DNA from: Bacteroidota bacterium
GTDB taxonomy: Bacteria; Bacteroidota; Bacteroidia; Bacteroidales; F082
Reading direction: 5' to 3'
Assembly (NCBI GenBank): GCA_018816765.1
Contig: JAHIUX010000007.1
Coordinates: 1-64,000, forward strand
Length of the DNA: 64,000 nt
Shown here: one piece after another, positions 16,918-25,948 of the stretch
Layout: each line of letters opens with the position of its first letter
Numbering within the stretch: the stretch's first letter is position 1
The notes under the pieces: generated by a model
The model's database searches: none
Seen by the model: the letters and a program-made list of their open reading frames with translations, nothing else
What the model was told of the DNA's origin: nothing
Position numbers and translations under genes: made by a program

Positions 16918-17865
16918 TCAGAACAAGCTGATTTTCACATAGCGTTTTGGGTTGAGCCTGATGTCTTCGAGTAATTTATTCATCTCGGCTGCGGTCCGCT
17001 CAATTTCATGATACAGGGTATCGTTGTGCAGCAGCTTCCCGGCTGTACCTTCACCCTCGTTTAGTTGTTTCAGTAAAAAAGCCATCTGGTTAAGTGTAGA
17101 ATCTGCTTTGCGGATGGTACCCGGAAGGTCGGTTGAAGCCAGCGAATCGCTGAACACGGCCATATTGCCGATGATGCGGTCAAATTCGGCACTGTTGCGT
17201 TCAAAGTTGCGCGTAATGAGTTCGATATTGTACAAGATTGACGCAATCCTGTTTTTTTCCGACACCACCAGTGTGTCAATATTGGCCGAAGTACTCTCAA
17301 GGTTTTTGAAGGTTGTGCTGATGTTCTGCAAACTCGACATGATGTTTTCCTTGGCGTTTTCATTGAGGATGGTTTGAATGACCATCACCAGAGAATCAAC
17401 CGATGACAACAAGTCTTCGGCTTTCTTTTTCAGTGGCGCAACCTGCGCATTCACTTCATCTTTCAGGCTGGCTTCCATGGCAGTATGCAAGGTGTCGCCA
17501 TCCATGGCAAGAACCTGTCCATCACCCATCTGCAGGTCGATGGCCTTTGATCCCATCAGGTCGGAACTGAAGATCCGCGCTACACTGTTCGATGGAATGG
17601 GAAAATTGGTGGACAATGAAAGCTCAACCACAATGCTGCCGTTGTTGCTTGGGTGGAAATAAATGTCGCTAACCTGACCGACACGCAAGCCATTGATCAT
17701 TACCGGATTCGATTTTACAAGCCCGCCAACTTCATAATAGGCGGCATAAAACACCCTTACTTTTGAGAACACATCTTTTCCTTTCAGGAAATTAAATCCC
17801 CAAACGGAAAGTGCCAGCGCACTGATGAAGGATAGGGCAACGATGTAAACTGATTTGTTTTTCAA
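16918..17865 (-). CDS. MCE/MlaD family lipid-transport protein
   Basis: A 315-residue protein with one N-terminal membrane helix (residues 6-27) and an MCE domain at about 35-115, seen in VFYAAYYEVGGLVKSNPVMINGL split by the usual GLxVGxV turn (GLRVGQV). A long coiled or helical region follows (about 125-300). MCE proteins form hexameric rings that carry phospholipids between the inner and outer membranes, usually with an MlaE permease and MlaF ATPase, which are not in this window. It lies about 100 bases downstream of the amidase gene in the same direction, and I recall similar amidase-MCE pairs in other Bacteroidota. Confidence 0.88.
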   Translation of the reverse strand: MKNKSVYIVALSFISALALSVWGFNFLKGKDVFSKVRVFYAAYYEVGGLVKSNPVMINGLRVGQVSDIYFHPSNNGSIVVELSLSTNFPIPSNSVARIFSSDLMGSKAIDLQMGDGQVLAMDGDTLHTAMEASLKDEVNAQVAPLKKKAEDLLSSVDSLVMVIQTILNENAKENIMSSLQNISTTFKNLESTSANIDTLVVSEKNRIASILYNIELITRNFERNSAEFDRIIGNMAVFSDSLASTDLPGTIRKADSTLNQMAFLLKQLNEGEGTAGKLLHNDTLYHEIERTAAEMNKLLEDIRLNPKRYVKISLF

Positions 17866-17967
17866 GGTGTTAATTTTTCTGTTTGATCAAGAAAAATGGA
17901 TTGGGAAACCCAATGCAGCAACAAAGATAAGGATAGTCGCGACATCTGGCAAAACATTCCACATCAC

Positions 17968-19215
17968 TTATTTGTTAAGCTGTTGTTTTTCAATAATCTT
18001 AGCTTCATCCAGCGTGATGCGTTTCCCTTCGCTGAAAATCACGACAAAGGCATCGGCATAGCCTTGTTTTCGCAACAGCGACTGGTGATTGACCGCCTCG
18101 TTGAGGGTGCTGAAATTTCCTGAAGTATATTTATAAATTCCATTGTGCAGGTATGACCACAGGACCGGAATATCTTTGAAACGCTTGTCGGTAAGGGATA
18201 TTTCGTGCGGGAAGGTGGCAAACTGAACCTTATATTCAAGCATGTTTTTTTTGGGTGTTGCCTTCCGGACCGCCACTTTGGGTTCTGGCTTTTTGACCTG
18301 AGGCTCGGGTGCTTTCACGTTTTGCCTACCTCCCGGAGCCAGAATTTCTTCCTCTTCGGGTGTCAGCTTAACCGGACTTGAATTGTCGCGTTCAAATTCG
18401 GTTTTAAATTCCTTAAAAGCCCTGTAAATGGCCGAAGCCAGATACACCTGTCCTTCTTCTGACTTCAGAAACGCCTCTTCTTTGGGGTTTGTGAGAAATC
18501 CCAGCTCAACCAATATGCTAGGCATGGCTGTGCGGTAAAGCACCAGAAATCCCGCCTGCTGCACACTCCGGTCCTTGCGGCCTACCCTTTCGGTAAACTG
18601 GGTTTGCACCTTTTGGGCCAGGCTGAGGCTTTGCTGCTTGTATTCGCTCTGCACCAGCGACAGGGCGATATAAGCCGCGGTGCTGTTGGGGTCAAATCCA
18701 CCATATTCGTCATCAGCATTTTCTTCGAACAGGATGGCATTGTTTTCGAGTTTGGCCACTTCGAGGTTGGCCTGGTTTTTATGTTCCCCCATCACAAATG
18801 TTTCGGCGCCGTAAACATCCGTCGATTTGCTTGCGTTGCAGTGGATGGAGATGAACACGTCGGCATTGTTTTCGTTGGCAATGGAGGCGCGACGGTGCAG
18901 TTCAATAAACTCATCTTTCGACCGGGTATAAATCACCTTCACATCGGGCAGGTTTTGTTTGATGTATTGCCCGGTTTTCAATGCCACATCGAGCACAACA
19001 TCTTTCTCTTTGCTGCGTTTGCCAAGTGCGCCGGGATCTTTGCCACCATGGCCCGGATCAATGATTACGGTGCGGATTTTAGAACCCTTTTGTGCAACAG
19101 TCACCCCCGGAAGCAGCATCAACGCAATGAACACAACAAATACACCTTGCCATCGTTGACATAAAAGCGGATGTTTGAATGCTTTTACCAAGTATATTTG
19201 CAGTTTTGAGATCAT
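17968..19215 (-). CDS. N-acetylmuramoyl-L-alanine amidase with SPOR-like domain
   Basis: A 415-residue exported amidase. After a signal region ending near VTVAQ, the Amidase_3 domain (about 45-265) shows the zinc site motifs VIIDPGHGGKDPGALG, the Glu-containing FIELHRRASIAN, and DVFISIHCNAS, ending with ILVELGFLTNPKE. It cleaves the bond between muramic acid and the stem peptide, for cell separation or recycling. A Lys/Pro-rich linker (about 290-330) leads to a C-terminal SPOR-like domain (about 335-410: YKVQFATF, then YKYTSGNFSTLNEAV) that should bind denuded glycan strands at the septum. The gene is divergent from lptD. Confidence 0.93.
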   Translation of the reverse strand: MISKLQIYLVKAFKHPLLCQRWQGVFVVFIALMLLPGVTVAQKGSKIRTVIIDPGHGGKDPGALGKRSKEKDVVLDVALKTGQYIKQNLPDVKVIYTRSKDEFIELHRRASIANENNADVFISIHCNASKSTDVYGAETFVMGEHKNQANLEVAKLENNAILFEENADDEYGGFDPNSTAAYIALSLVQSEYKQQSLSLAQKVQTQFTERVGRKDRSVQQAGFLVLYRTAMPSILVELGFLTNPKEEAFLKSEEGQVYLASAIYRAFKEFKTEFERDNSSPVKLTPEEEEILAPGGRQNVKAPEPQVKKPEPKVAVRKATPKKNMLEYKVQFATFPHEISLTDKRFKDIPVLWSYLHNGIYKYTSGNFSTLNEAVNHQSLLRKQGYADAFVVIFSEGKRITLDEAKIIEKQQLNK

Positions 19216-19228
19216 AATGCTTCGACAA

Positions 19229-19236
19229 CAAAAATA
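19229..19236 (-). promoter_or_regulatory. Promoter box of the amidase gene
   Basis: TATTTTTG on the minus strand matches TAnnTTTG and ends 13 bases before the ATG at 19215. The divergent lptD start is only about 35 bases from the amidase start, so the two promoters must overlap or abut. Confidence 0.5.
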
Positions 19237-19249
19237 ACACCAATACCTT

Positions 19250-21925
19250 TTGTCATCCTGTAAATTACAATTTGAATTATCAACAGGAAACCAGTTAATA
19301 TTGTTATTGGTTACGGTTCTGCTTATGCTGAACGGACCGGTTCAGGCGCTGGCCCAATCTGATGTGTCTAACGAAGTTTCGGCAAATATGTTGCCCGATA
19401 CCCTGAAACGTGATGTGTTGCCCGATACCCTGAGGAAAAACATGCCCATACCGGATACCACCATCAGCTTCAAAATTGAAAAGAAAAAGAAAGAAACCAT
19501 CGAGAGCAAGGTTGAGCGGTCGGCGCGCGATTCAATCATCCAGGATTTACCCAACCGCAAGGTGTACCTGCATGGTGACGCAGTGATAGTGTATGGCAAC
19601 ATTACCCTGAAGGCCGACTACATCATGGTCGATTTTGTAAAAAACGAAGTTTTTGCCCGTGGAGTGAGGGATTCAACGGGAAAATTAAAGGGAACGCCCG
19701 TTTTTATTGAAGGAGGCCAGACCTTTGAGTCGGAAGAAATCACCTATAATTTTGACACCCGGAAGGGCTTGATCAACAAGGTTTTCACCCAGGATGGACA
19801 GGGCTATCTGCATGGATCAACAGTGAAGAAAATGCCCGACAACAATGTGAATATCAAGTCTGGTTCTTACACTACCTGCAACAACAAAGACCATCCGCAT
19901 TTTGGTTTTGTCTTTCGAAAATCGAAGGTTATCCCCGACAATAAGATCGTCACTGGTCCGGCCTATCTCGTCATCGAGGATGTGCCCACACCCCTGGCGG
20001 TGCCTTTTGGCTTGTTTCCGAACAACTCAAAACAACGCTCGGGCATTGTCATTCCCACCTACGGTGAGAGTGCAAACAGGGGATTTTATTTCGAAAACGG
20101 GGGGTATTATCTTGCCCTGAGCAAATATATGGACCTGAATATTTTAGGCGATATTTACTCACGCGGAAGCTGGGCAGTGAAGCCGACATTCAGGTACAAA
20201 AAGCGCTATAAATTTGATGGCTCGCTCAACACGAGCTATGCCATCAATATCACAGGAACAGAAGGAGCCAAGGATTATCAGAAAAGCCGCGATTTCAGGG
20301 TAAGGTGGACCCACCGGCAGGATGCGAAGGCCCGGCCTTCAGGCAAATTCTCGGCCGACGTGTTTATCGTGAGCAGCAACTTCAACAAATTCAATCCCGT
20401 TACTACGGAGAATTACCTGAGCAACGAGTTCAAATCGAGTGTGGCCTATCAGACAAACTGGAACAACAAGTATTTTCTTACACTCAACGGAAGCCACCGA
20501 CAAAACACCAAAACAAAAATGGTTGAGGTTACCTTGCCCGAACTCACCTTTACCGTCAACCGGATTTACCCGCTCAAACGCAAAGTAGCTGTTGGCAAAC
20601 CAAAATGGTACGAAGAGCTTAATGTGAACTACAATATGAATGCACGCAACAGCATCAACCTGCCCGACAGTGTGCTGTTTAAGCCCAATTCGCTGAGTAA
20701 ATTGCAGAATGGGGTGCAGCACAGCATTCCCATCAACCTGCCCATCAAGCTGATGAAGTACTTTACCCTGGCCAACTCGATCAGCCTGACCGACAGGATG
20801 TATTTCCAGCACCGGACAAAAAGCTGGTATGATGATCCCACCGACACCATTCCAGGCGAGGTCATCACCGACACCATCAATGGCTTCAGCAATGTGCTCG
20901 ATTTTAGTTATTCCTCAAACCTTTCAACGAAGTTGTATGGCATGATTGCCTTCAAAAAAGGACCCATCAGGGCAATCAGGCATGTGGTAACTCCCAGGGT
21001 TGGATTCTCATACACCCCTGATTTCGGCGCTCCGAAATGGGGATATTACGACTCCTATATCGACGGGGATGGCGTTGAACAGGTATACAGTAAATTCGAA
21101 GGAGCCATTTATGGGTCACCACCAAAAGACAAGTCGGGACGCATCAATTTCGGTATCAGCAACAACCTCGAAATCAAGGTGCCTTCCCGCAAAGACACCA
21201 TTACCGGCCTGAAAAAAGTGGTCCTTATCGACGACTTTTCGCTGACAGGAAGCTACGACCTGTCGCGCGATTCACTTAATCTTTCCGATATCAGCATGCG
21301 TGGCAGGACGAAGTTATTTAAAAATCTGAACATCAATTATTCAAGCTCATGGGATCCCTATGTGCTCGACTCGAGCGGGCGGCAAATTAACCGTTTCGAA
21401 TGGGATGTCAACAGGCGGCTCCTCAGGCGCAAACAAACGAACTGGGACTTTGGCATGAGCTATAACATTGGACAAAAGGACTTTGCGAAAAAGAAGGAGG
21501 ATCGAAAATCGGACTTTGGCACTGAAGCAGAGCTGGCCGAAATCAATGCCAACCCCGATGACTATGTGGACTGGACTGTCCCGTGGTCCCTTGCGCTGAA
21601 CTACAACCTGCGTTATTCCAATGTAGCCAAATATGTTGGGTTCACTAAAACTGTTGATAAAAAGGTGGTGCAAACCCTGGGCTTTTCGGGCGAGGTGAAT
21701 GTGACTCCAAAATGGAAGGTGTCGTTCAATACAGGCTGGGATTTCGAAGCCAACGATTTGTCTTACACTTCGGTGAACATTTACCGCGACCTGCATTGCT
21801 GGGAAATGCGGTTCAGCTGGATACCGCTTGGCTACCGCAAAAGCTGGAACTTCACCATCAATGTAAAGGCTTCAGTGCTTCAGGACCTGAAATTGAACAA
21901 GAAAAAAGACTTCAGGGATTTATAA
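19250..21925 (+). CDS. LptD-like LPS assembly outer-membrane protein
   Basis: About 891 residues from a TTG at 19250; a TTG at 19301 is a possible alternative, and no upstream ATG fits. A signal region ending VQALAQ is followed by an LPDTL-type repeat (residues 44-60) and a lysine-rich segment. The OstA-like beta-jellyroll spans about 95-250 (NRKVYLHGDAVIVYGN, then LKADYIMVDF). The remaining 600 residues are a beta-barrel typical of Bacteroidota LptD proteins, with many aromatic-ended strands. LptD inserts lipopolysaccharide into the outer leaflet, working with LptE and the Lpt bridge, none of which is encoded here. Start choice is the main uncertainty. Confidence 0.87.
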   Translation: MSSCKLQFELSTGNQLILLLVTVLLMLNGPVQALAQSDVSNEVSANMLPDTLKRDVLPDTLRKNMPIPDTTISFKIEKKKKETIESKVERSARDSIIQDLPNRKVYLHGDAVIVYGNITLKADYIMVDFVKNEVFARGVRDSTGKLKGTPVFIEGGQTFESEEITYNFDTRKGLINKVFTQDGQGYLHGSTVKKMPDNNVNIKSGSYTTCNNKDHPHFGFVFRKSKVIPDNKIVTGPAYLVIEDVPTPLAVPFGLFPNNSKQRSGIVIPTYGESANRGFYFENGGYYLALSKYMDLNILGDIYSRGSWAVKPTFRYKKRYKFDGSLNTSYAINITGTEGAKDYQKSRDFRVRWTHRQDAKARPSGKFSADVFIVSSNFNKFNPVTTENYLSNEFKSSVAYQTNWNNKYFLTLNGSHRQNTKTKMVEVTLPELTFTVNRIYPLKRKVAVGKPKWYEELNVNYNMNARNSINLPDSVLFKPNSLSKLQNGVQHSIPINLPIKLMKYFTLANSISLTDRMYFQHRTKSWYDDPTDTIPGEVITDTINGFSNVLDFSYSSNLSTKLYGMIAFKKGPIRAIRHVVTPRVGFSYTPDFGAPKWGYYDSYIDGDGVEQVYSKFEGAIYGSPPKDKSGRINFGISNNLEIKVPSRKDTITGLKKVVLIDDFSLTGSYDLSRDSLNLSDISMRGRTKLFKNLNINYSSSWDPYVLDSSGRQINRFEWDVNRRLLRRKQTNWDFGMSYNIGQKDFAKKKEDRKSDFGTEAELAEINANPDDYVDWTVPWSLALNYNLRYSNVAKYVGFTKTVDKKVVQTLGFSGEVNVTPKWKVSFNTGWDFEANDLSYTSVNIYRDLHCWEMRFSWIPLGYRKSWNFTINVKASVLQDLKLNKKKDFRDL

Positions 21926-22036
21926 CACTTCCGTGTTATCGGTTCATTGGATGTTGCGTCTGCTTTCTGCAGCAAAAAGCCTGCCTGGCAAGGCCGTGAT
22001 CAGTAGAAAACCCCTAACTTTACAAAAAAAATTAGC

Positions 22037-22414
22037 ATGAAAAAAGTCGTTTCAACATCCAGTGCTCCGGGTGCAATCGGACCATACAGCCAGGCAATTG
22101 AAGCCAATGGCATGCTGTTTATCTCAGGCCAGGTGCCATTGGACCCGGCCACCGGAAAACTCGTTCAGGGAGGCATTACCGAACAGACCGAACAGGTAAT
22201 GAAGAATATTGGTGCCATTTTGAAAGCCGCCGGTTACGATTTTCAGCACGTGGTAAAATCAACCTGCCTGCTCAGCGATATGGCTGATTTTGCTGCCATG
22301 AATGCAGTTTATGGAAAATTCTATCAGGCTGAGCCACCTGCCAGGGCTGCTTTTGCTGTGAAAGGACTTCCACTGGGCGCCTTGATTGAAATTGAAACCA
22401 TTGCCGTAAAATAA
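22037..22414 (+). CDS. ridA: RidA family enamine/imine deaminase
   Basis: A 125-residue protein of standard RidA length. Key blocks are SAPGAIGPYSQAIEANGMLF at the start, ISGQVPLDPATGKLV near residue 30, and PARAAFAVKGLPLGALIEIE at the end with the conserved Arg and Glu that bind the substrate carboxylate. RidA hydrolyses reactive 2-aminoacrylate and related enamines formed by PLP enzymes, protecting them from damage. It forms trimers in the cytoplasm. A TAACTTTA box at 22015-22022 may be a degenerate promoter. The gene converges with the glutamine amidotransferase gene. Confidence 0.95.
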   Translation: MKKVVSTSSAPGAIGPYSQAIEANGMLFISGQVPLDPATGKLVQGGITEQTEQVMKNIGAILKAAGYDFQHVVKSTCLLSDMADFAAMNAVYGKFYQAEPPARAAFAVKGLPLGALIEIETIAVK

Positions 22415-22444
22415 GCTGCTTCATTGCTGCTGGCGGATGAATTT

Positions 22445-23020
22445 TCAGTGCCTGAGCCAGTTGTCCAACATCAGTTGTCCGTGGGTTGTCATGACCGATT
22501 CAGGATGAAACTGAACTCCCCGCACATCCAGGGTTTTGTGGCGTATGGCCATAATGCGTCTGTCTGCATCGGAAGCTGTCACCAGGAGTTCATCCGGAAG
22601 ACTGGTTGGATCGATATCCCATGAGTGATACCTCCCGCAGATAAAGCCGCTTTCAAGTCCGTTAAAAAGCGGTTCAGGCACCGAAGATAACAGTGCAGCT
22701 GAATCTTGTCCGTGAAAACTATGGGGAAGCTGTCTGAGTCTGGCGCCAAAATGCAGGGCAATGGCCTGATGTCCCAGACAAATGCCAAACACGGGCAACT
22801 TACCTGAAAAATGCGCCAATAGTTCCATTAAATTGCCCGATTCGTGCGGGAGACCCGGTCCGGGAGAAATGATTACCTTGTCAACATCAAGCGGTAATTG
22901 CGAAGCCTGAACATCGTTCGTAACAATGGTCAGCCGGTTTGCGACGCTGCTTTCGCGAAAGAGCTGCACCAGGTTAAAGGTGAACGAATCGAAGTTGTCG
23001 ATCAGTAAAATGTGTTGCAT
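22445..23020 (-). CDS. Glutamine amidotransferase, anthranilate/aminodeoxychorismate synthase component II
   Basis: About 191 residues from the ATG at 23020. The in-frame start at 23056 lies upstream of the promoter box at 23041-23048 and is rejected. It is a class I glutamine amidotransferase. The start ILLIDNFDSFTFNLVQ is the TrpG/PabA signature, the nucleophile Cys lies in GICLGHQAIA, and the catalytic His and Glu in VQFHPESVM. It supplies ammonia to a chorismate-using partner, giving anthranilate (tryptophan) or aminodeoxychorismate (folate). No component I or trp gene is nearby. A stand-alone gene is more often pabA, but the sequence does not decide. Confidence 0.9.
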   Translation of the reverse strand: MQHILLIDNFDSFTFNLVQLFRESSVANRLTIVTNDVQASQLPLDVDKVIISPGPGLPHESGNLMELLAHFSGKLPVFGICLGHQAIALHFGARLRQLPHSFHGQDSAALLSSVPEPLFNGLESGFICGRYHSWDIDPTSLPDELLVTASDADRRIMAIRHKTLDVRGVQFHPESVMTTHGQLMLDNWLRH

Positions 23021-23040
23021 CGGTTGGTCCCTTGTCAAGG

Positions 23041-23048
23041 CAAAAGTA
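23041..23048 (-). promoter_or_regulatory. Promoter box of the amidotransferase gene
   Basis: TACTTTTG on the minus strand fits TAnnTTTG exactly and ends 20 bases before the ATG at 23020, which supports that start. No -33 TTG is visible. Confidence 0.5.
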
Positions 23049-23213
23049 ATCAACATTCAGGCATTAATCTGTAAGAATGATGAAACAACGGACAAGCACT
23101 GCCCTGATGATTATTGCAGCAATAAAACCGGAAAAAAACAATTGATTGTTTCGATCAACAGCCAGGCAATAAAACGCCGGAGAAAACACGATTAAATGTT
23201 AAATATGAGCGCA

Positions 23214-23930
23214 TTAGCCGATCACTCCCGTGGCCACAAGAATAAACACAGGGCCGTTGTAAAGTGCATGAATGAGTATGCCGACAGTGGTGTTTCGGGT
23301 GATATGCACCACATAGGGCAAAATGACCATGATCGGAAGCAACATCACCATCAGATCAAAACCAAAGCAGAGGTGAAACATCAGCCAGAGAAAACTGTTG
23401 AACGCCCAGGCATGTGTGCCAAAGGCAATTTCCTGCCGCGGCAGGATATAGCCACGCCAAAGCAATTCTTCGCCAAAAATATTGAAGAAAAACATGACCA
23501 GCCACACAAGCAATAACCACCTCTGACTTCCGGTAAGGGGTTCAAATTGAAGAAAATCAGGACTTGTTTTCAAAGGGGGCAATCCGAAATGGCGCATGAG
23601 CAAGGTAGCTGCAATCATGATAAAGCCTGACAAAATAAAGGCAGAAATGGTGCCAAAGATTACAAAACGCCAATCGGACCGGCTGAGTTTATTCAACCTT
23701 AAGCGGGCATAAACGGTGTGTTTCGTTTTAAAGCCTTCGCGAAAAGTAAAGGTGATGGCGGCAACGAACAACGGAACAAAAACGGCCAGGCCGGTAATAA
23801 ACCAGCTTAATGCCGGATGGAGCCCGAGGCTGCTCAGGTAGGGCAAAAACAGGCGGGTAAGCAACAAAAACCAGGTTGCGGGTATGCCAAACAGAACAAA
23901 TGAACCAAAGGTGTTAAGGGGTTTCATCAT
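23214..23930 (-). CDS. CPBP family intramembrane metalloprotease
   Basis: About 238 residues from the ATG at 23930, ten bases after the methyltransferase stop; an upstream in-frame start would overlap that gene. The protein has six to eight hydrophobic helices. The CPBP (Abi/CAAX-protease) motifs are FGEELLWRGYILPRQE (EExxxR) near residue 155, then FNSFLWLMFHLCFG with the conserved His, and GILIHALYNG near the end with a further His and Asn. Such proteases cleave in or near the membrane; in bacteria they act in peptide maturation or immunity. The substrate is unknown, and no bacteriocin gene is nearby. Confidence 0.85.
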   Translation of the reverse strand: MMKPLNTFGSFVLFGIPATWFLLLTRLFLPYLSSLGLHPALSWFITGLAVFVPLFVAAITFTFREGFKTKHTVYARLRLNKLSRSDWRFVIFGTISAFILSGFIMIAATLLMRHFGLPPLKTSPDFLQFEPLTGSQRWLLLVWLVMFFFNIFGEELLWRGYILPRQEIAFGTHAWAFNSFLWLMFHLCFGFDLMVMLLPIMVILPYVVHITRNTTVGILIHALYNGPVFILVATGVIG

Positions 23931-23940
23931 GGTGGTTGTG

Positions 23941-24696
23941 TTAAGGTTTTTCTGCAATCACAAGCATTTCGAAATGGTCCGGTGTAAGGACTTCGTTGCG
24001 CGAATAGGCTCCCAGCGTGCATCCATGAATGCTGATATTGGTAAATCCGGCTGACGAAAGTAGCCAGTTAATTTCTGAAGGCACATAATAACGCTCATTA
24101 CATTGCAGATGAAGTGTTTGCCCGTCATCATCGGTGGTTTCAAACTCCGAGTAATCACGAAAGGTCATCAGGTCGAAGGTGTTTACTTTGCTGCTGCCCA
24201 AGTTTCCGTGTTCATTCAAGAAATCCTTAACCGAATGAAACAGCGGAAACAAGCCGTTTAGCGTTGTGAAGATCAGTTTTCCGCCCGGTTGCAGCGCGCG
24301 GAAAATATGTTGCAGGATGGCAAAATTCATTTCGTCAGTTTCCATCAACGGAAAGGACCCCTCGCACAGCATGATGGCCAGGCCGAATTGTTTCTTAAAC
24401 CTGAACCGGCGTGCGTCTTTTCGGTAAAAATCAATGTGGACTCCCTTTTGGCGTGCATTTGCCCTGGCTTTGCGCAACATGGCTGCCGAAAGGTCGAAGG
24501 CCGTCAGCTGATAGCCGCGCCCGGCCAGTTCTATGGCATGTCTTCCTGTGCCACAACCAATGTCGAGGATTCCGACCGTTTTATCTGACTTGATTTCCTT
24601 TTCAATAAAATCAACCTCACCCGGGGTTCCGGTCACATATGATTCGTTTTCATACTGACAGGCATAATTCTTAAACAAATGTTCATACCACTGCAT
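23941..24696 (-). CDS. Class I SAM-dependent methyltransferase
   Basis: About 251 residues from the ATG at 24696. The in-frame ATG at 24738 lies upstream of the promoter box (24720-24727) and is rejected; the chosen start MQWYEHLFKNYA is also the usual opening for this family. The SAM site is GILDIGCGTGRHAIELAGRG (motif I) with the acidic end of strand 2 in LTAFDLSAAML, and FGLAIMLCEGSFPLM for the following motif. It methylates an unidentified small molecule or macromolecule. It is cotranscribed with the CPBP protease gene ten bases downstream. Confidence 0.85.
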   Translation of the reverse strand: MQWYEHLFKNYACQYENESYVTGTPGEVDFIEKEIKSDKTVGILDIGCGTGRHAIELAGRGYQLTAFDLSAAMLRKARANARQKGVHIDFYRKDARRFRFKKQFGLAIMLCEGSFPLMETDEMNFAILQHIFRALQPGGKLIFTTLNGLFPLFHSVKDFLNEHGNLGSSKVNTFDLMTFRDYSEFETTDDDGQTLHLQCNERYYVPSEINWLLSSAGFTNISIHGCTLGAYSRNEVLTPDHFEMLVIAEKP

Positions 24697-24719
24697 AATG
24701 AAGGCATTGTACTGTGTTT

Positions 24720-24727
24720 CAAAGATA
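24720..24727 (-). promoter_or_regulatory. Promoter box of the methyltransferase-CPBP operon
   Basis: TATCTTTG on the minus strand matches TAnnTTTG exactly and ends 23 bases before the ATG at 24696. It rules out the longer frame that starts at 24738. Confidence 0.55.
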
Positions 24728-24821
24728 TGATATTTCAATTAATTGGACATTGACCGCAAAAGAAAATATGATTGCAGTTTAACCCTGAACCGAAGATGTA
24801 ATGCATATTCAATTTTTGACC

Positions 24822-24829
24822 TATTTTTG
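24822..24829 (+). promoter_or_regulatory. Candidate promoter box upstream of the metallo-hydrolase gene
   Basis: TATTTTTG matches TAnnTTTG. If used, it gives a leader of about 155 bases before the ATG at 24991. I see no clear riboswitch fold in that leader. Confidence 0.4.
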
Positions 24830-24990
24830 TAGAATAAGGCGCCTCTGACACAGGCATTTATTGATTGATGATTGAAATTGGTGGCAGGAACTTCCTGAAT
24901 CGTATTGTTTTTACTTAAAACAGCAATGAAATATTCGTTCTAACAGTCAGACAATCAAAAGAATATACAATAACTAAAAACCTATAACAC

Positions 24991-25836
24991 ATGAAACTAT
25001 ATCCCATTGAAACCGGAAACCTGAAACTCGATGGTGGCGCTATGTTTGGCGTTGTCCCAAAGGTCTTGTGGCAGAAATTTTACCCCTGCGACGAAAACAA
25101 CCTCTGTAACTGGGCCATGCGTTGCCTGCTGGTTGTCGATGGCGAACGCCGCATTCTGATTGACAATGGCATTGGCAACAAACAGGACGAAAAATGGCTC
25201 AGCCACTACTATCTCAATGGCGAAGAAACCCTTGAATCATCGCTTGCAGCAGTTGGGTATACTCCGGCCGATATCACCGATATGGTGATCACCCATATGC
25301 ACTTCGATCATTGTGGCGGCAGCGTAAGCTGGAACGGCGATCGCTCAGGTTTTGAACTGGCTTTCCCCAATGCAACCTACTGGACCAGCCGTCAGCAGTT
25401 CGCTTGGGCCACCAACCCCAACCGACGCGAAGAAGCCTCTTACCTGAAAGAAAACATCCTGCCGATTCATGAAAGCGGCAAGCTTAAGCTGATTGATGAT
25501 GAAGGCGAGTTTATCCCGAATATCACCTTTAAGCTCTACAATGGCCACACCGAAGGTCAGCTGATCCCACACATCAATTACAATGGCAAAACAGTGGTGT
25601 ATATGGCCGACCTCATGCCTTCAGCAGCCCATATTCCGATGCCCTGGATTATGGCCTACGACACCAGACCACTGGTGACCCTTGAAGACAGGGAACGTTT
25701 TTATGGTGAAGCCCTCGAAAAGGACTACATCCTTTTCCTGGAACACGACCTGTACAACGAAGCCTGTACCTTGCAGAACACCCCAAAGGGCGTGCGTTTG
25801 CTGAAAGCCGGAAAACTGGCAGAATTTATTGCGTAA
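24991..25836 (+). CDS. Metallo-beta-lactamase-fold hydrolase
   Basis: A 281-residue MBL-fold protein. The metal ligands are the Hxhx-DH block THMHFDHCGG near residue 97, the His in YNGHTEGQ near residue 185, the Asp in VYMADLMPS near residue 207 and a final His in FLEHDLY near residue 252. The layout resembles AHL-lactonase-like and quinoline-degrading MBL enzymes, which cleave esters or lactones. The substrate is unknown. It lies 112 bases before the crotonase gene, which has its own promoter, so a link to acyl-CoA metabolism is only suggested by position (for example as a thioesterase). Confidence 0.88.
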   Translation: MKLYPIETGNLKLDGGAMFGVVPKVLWQKFYPCDENNLCNWAMRCLLVVDGERRILIDNGIGNKQDEKWLSHYYLNGEETLESSLAAVGYTPADITDMVITHMHFDHCGGSVSWNGDRSGFELAFPNATYWTSRQQFAWATNPNRREEASYLKENILPIHESGKLKLIDDEGEFIPNITFKLYNGHTEGQLIPHINYNGKTVVYMADLMPSAAHIPMPWIMAYDTRPLVTLEDRERFYGEALEKDYILFLEHDLYNEACTLQNTPKGVRLLKAGKLAEFIA

Positions 25837-25887
25837 GGGCTTATTCACTATTGAAATTGACTGAAATGCGCGAAAATATCCGTTCCG

Positions 25888-25919
25888 TTGCGAGGAAAAA
25901 ACAATAATATGTATATTTG
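25888..25919 (+). promoter_or_regulatory. Promoter of the crotonase-dehydrogenase-thiolase operon
   Basis: TTG (25888-25890), a 21-base spacer and TATATTTG (25912-25919) match the Bacteroidota consensus well. An AGGAGG stretch sits about 20 bases before the ATG, too far for a normal ribosome binding site. Confidence 0.7.
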
Positions 25920-25948
25920 ACAAGGAGGAAATTAAAACAAAACGATTT

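Noticed and set aside
18604-19164. Long open frame antisense to the amidase gene
   Set aside because: No family motif; a shadow of the amidase coding sequence on the other strand.
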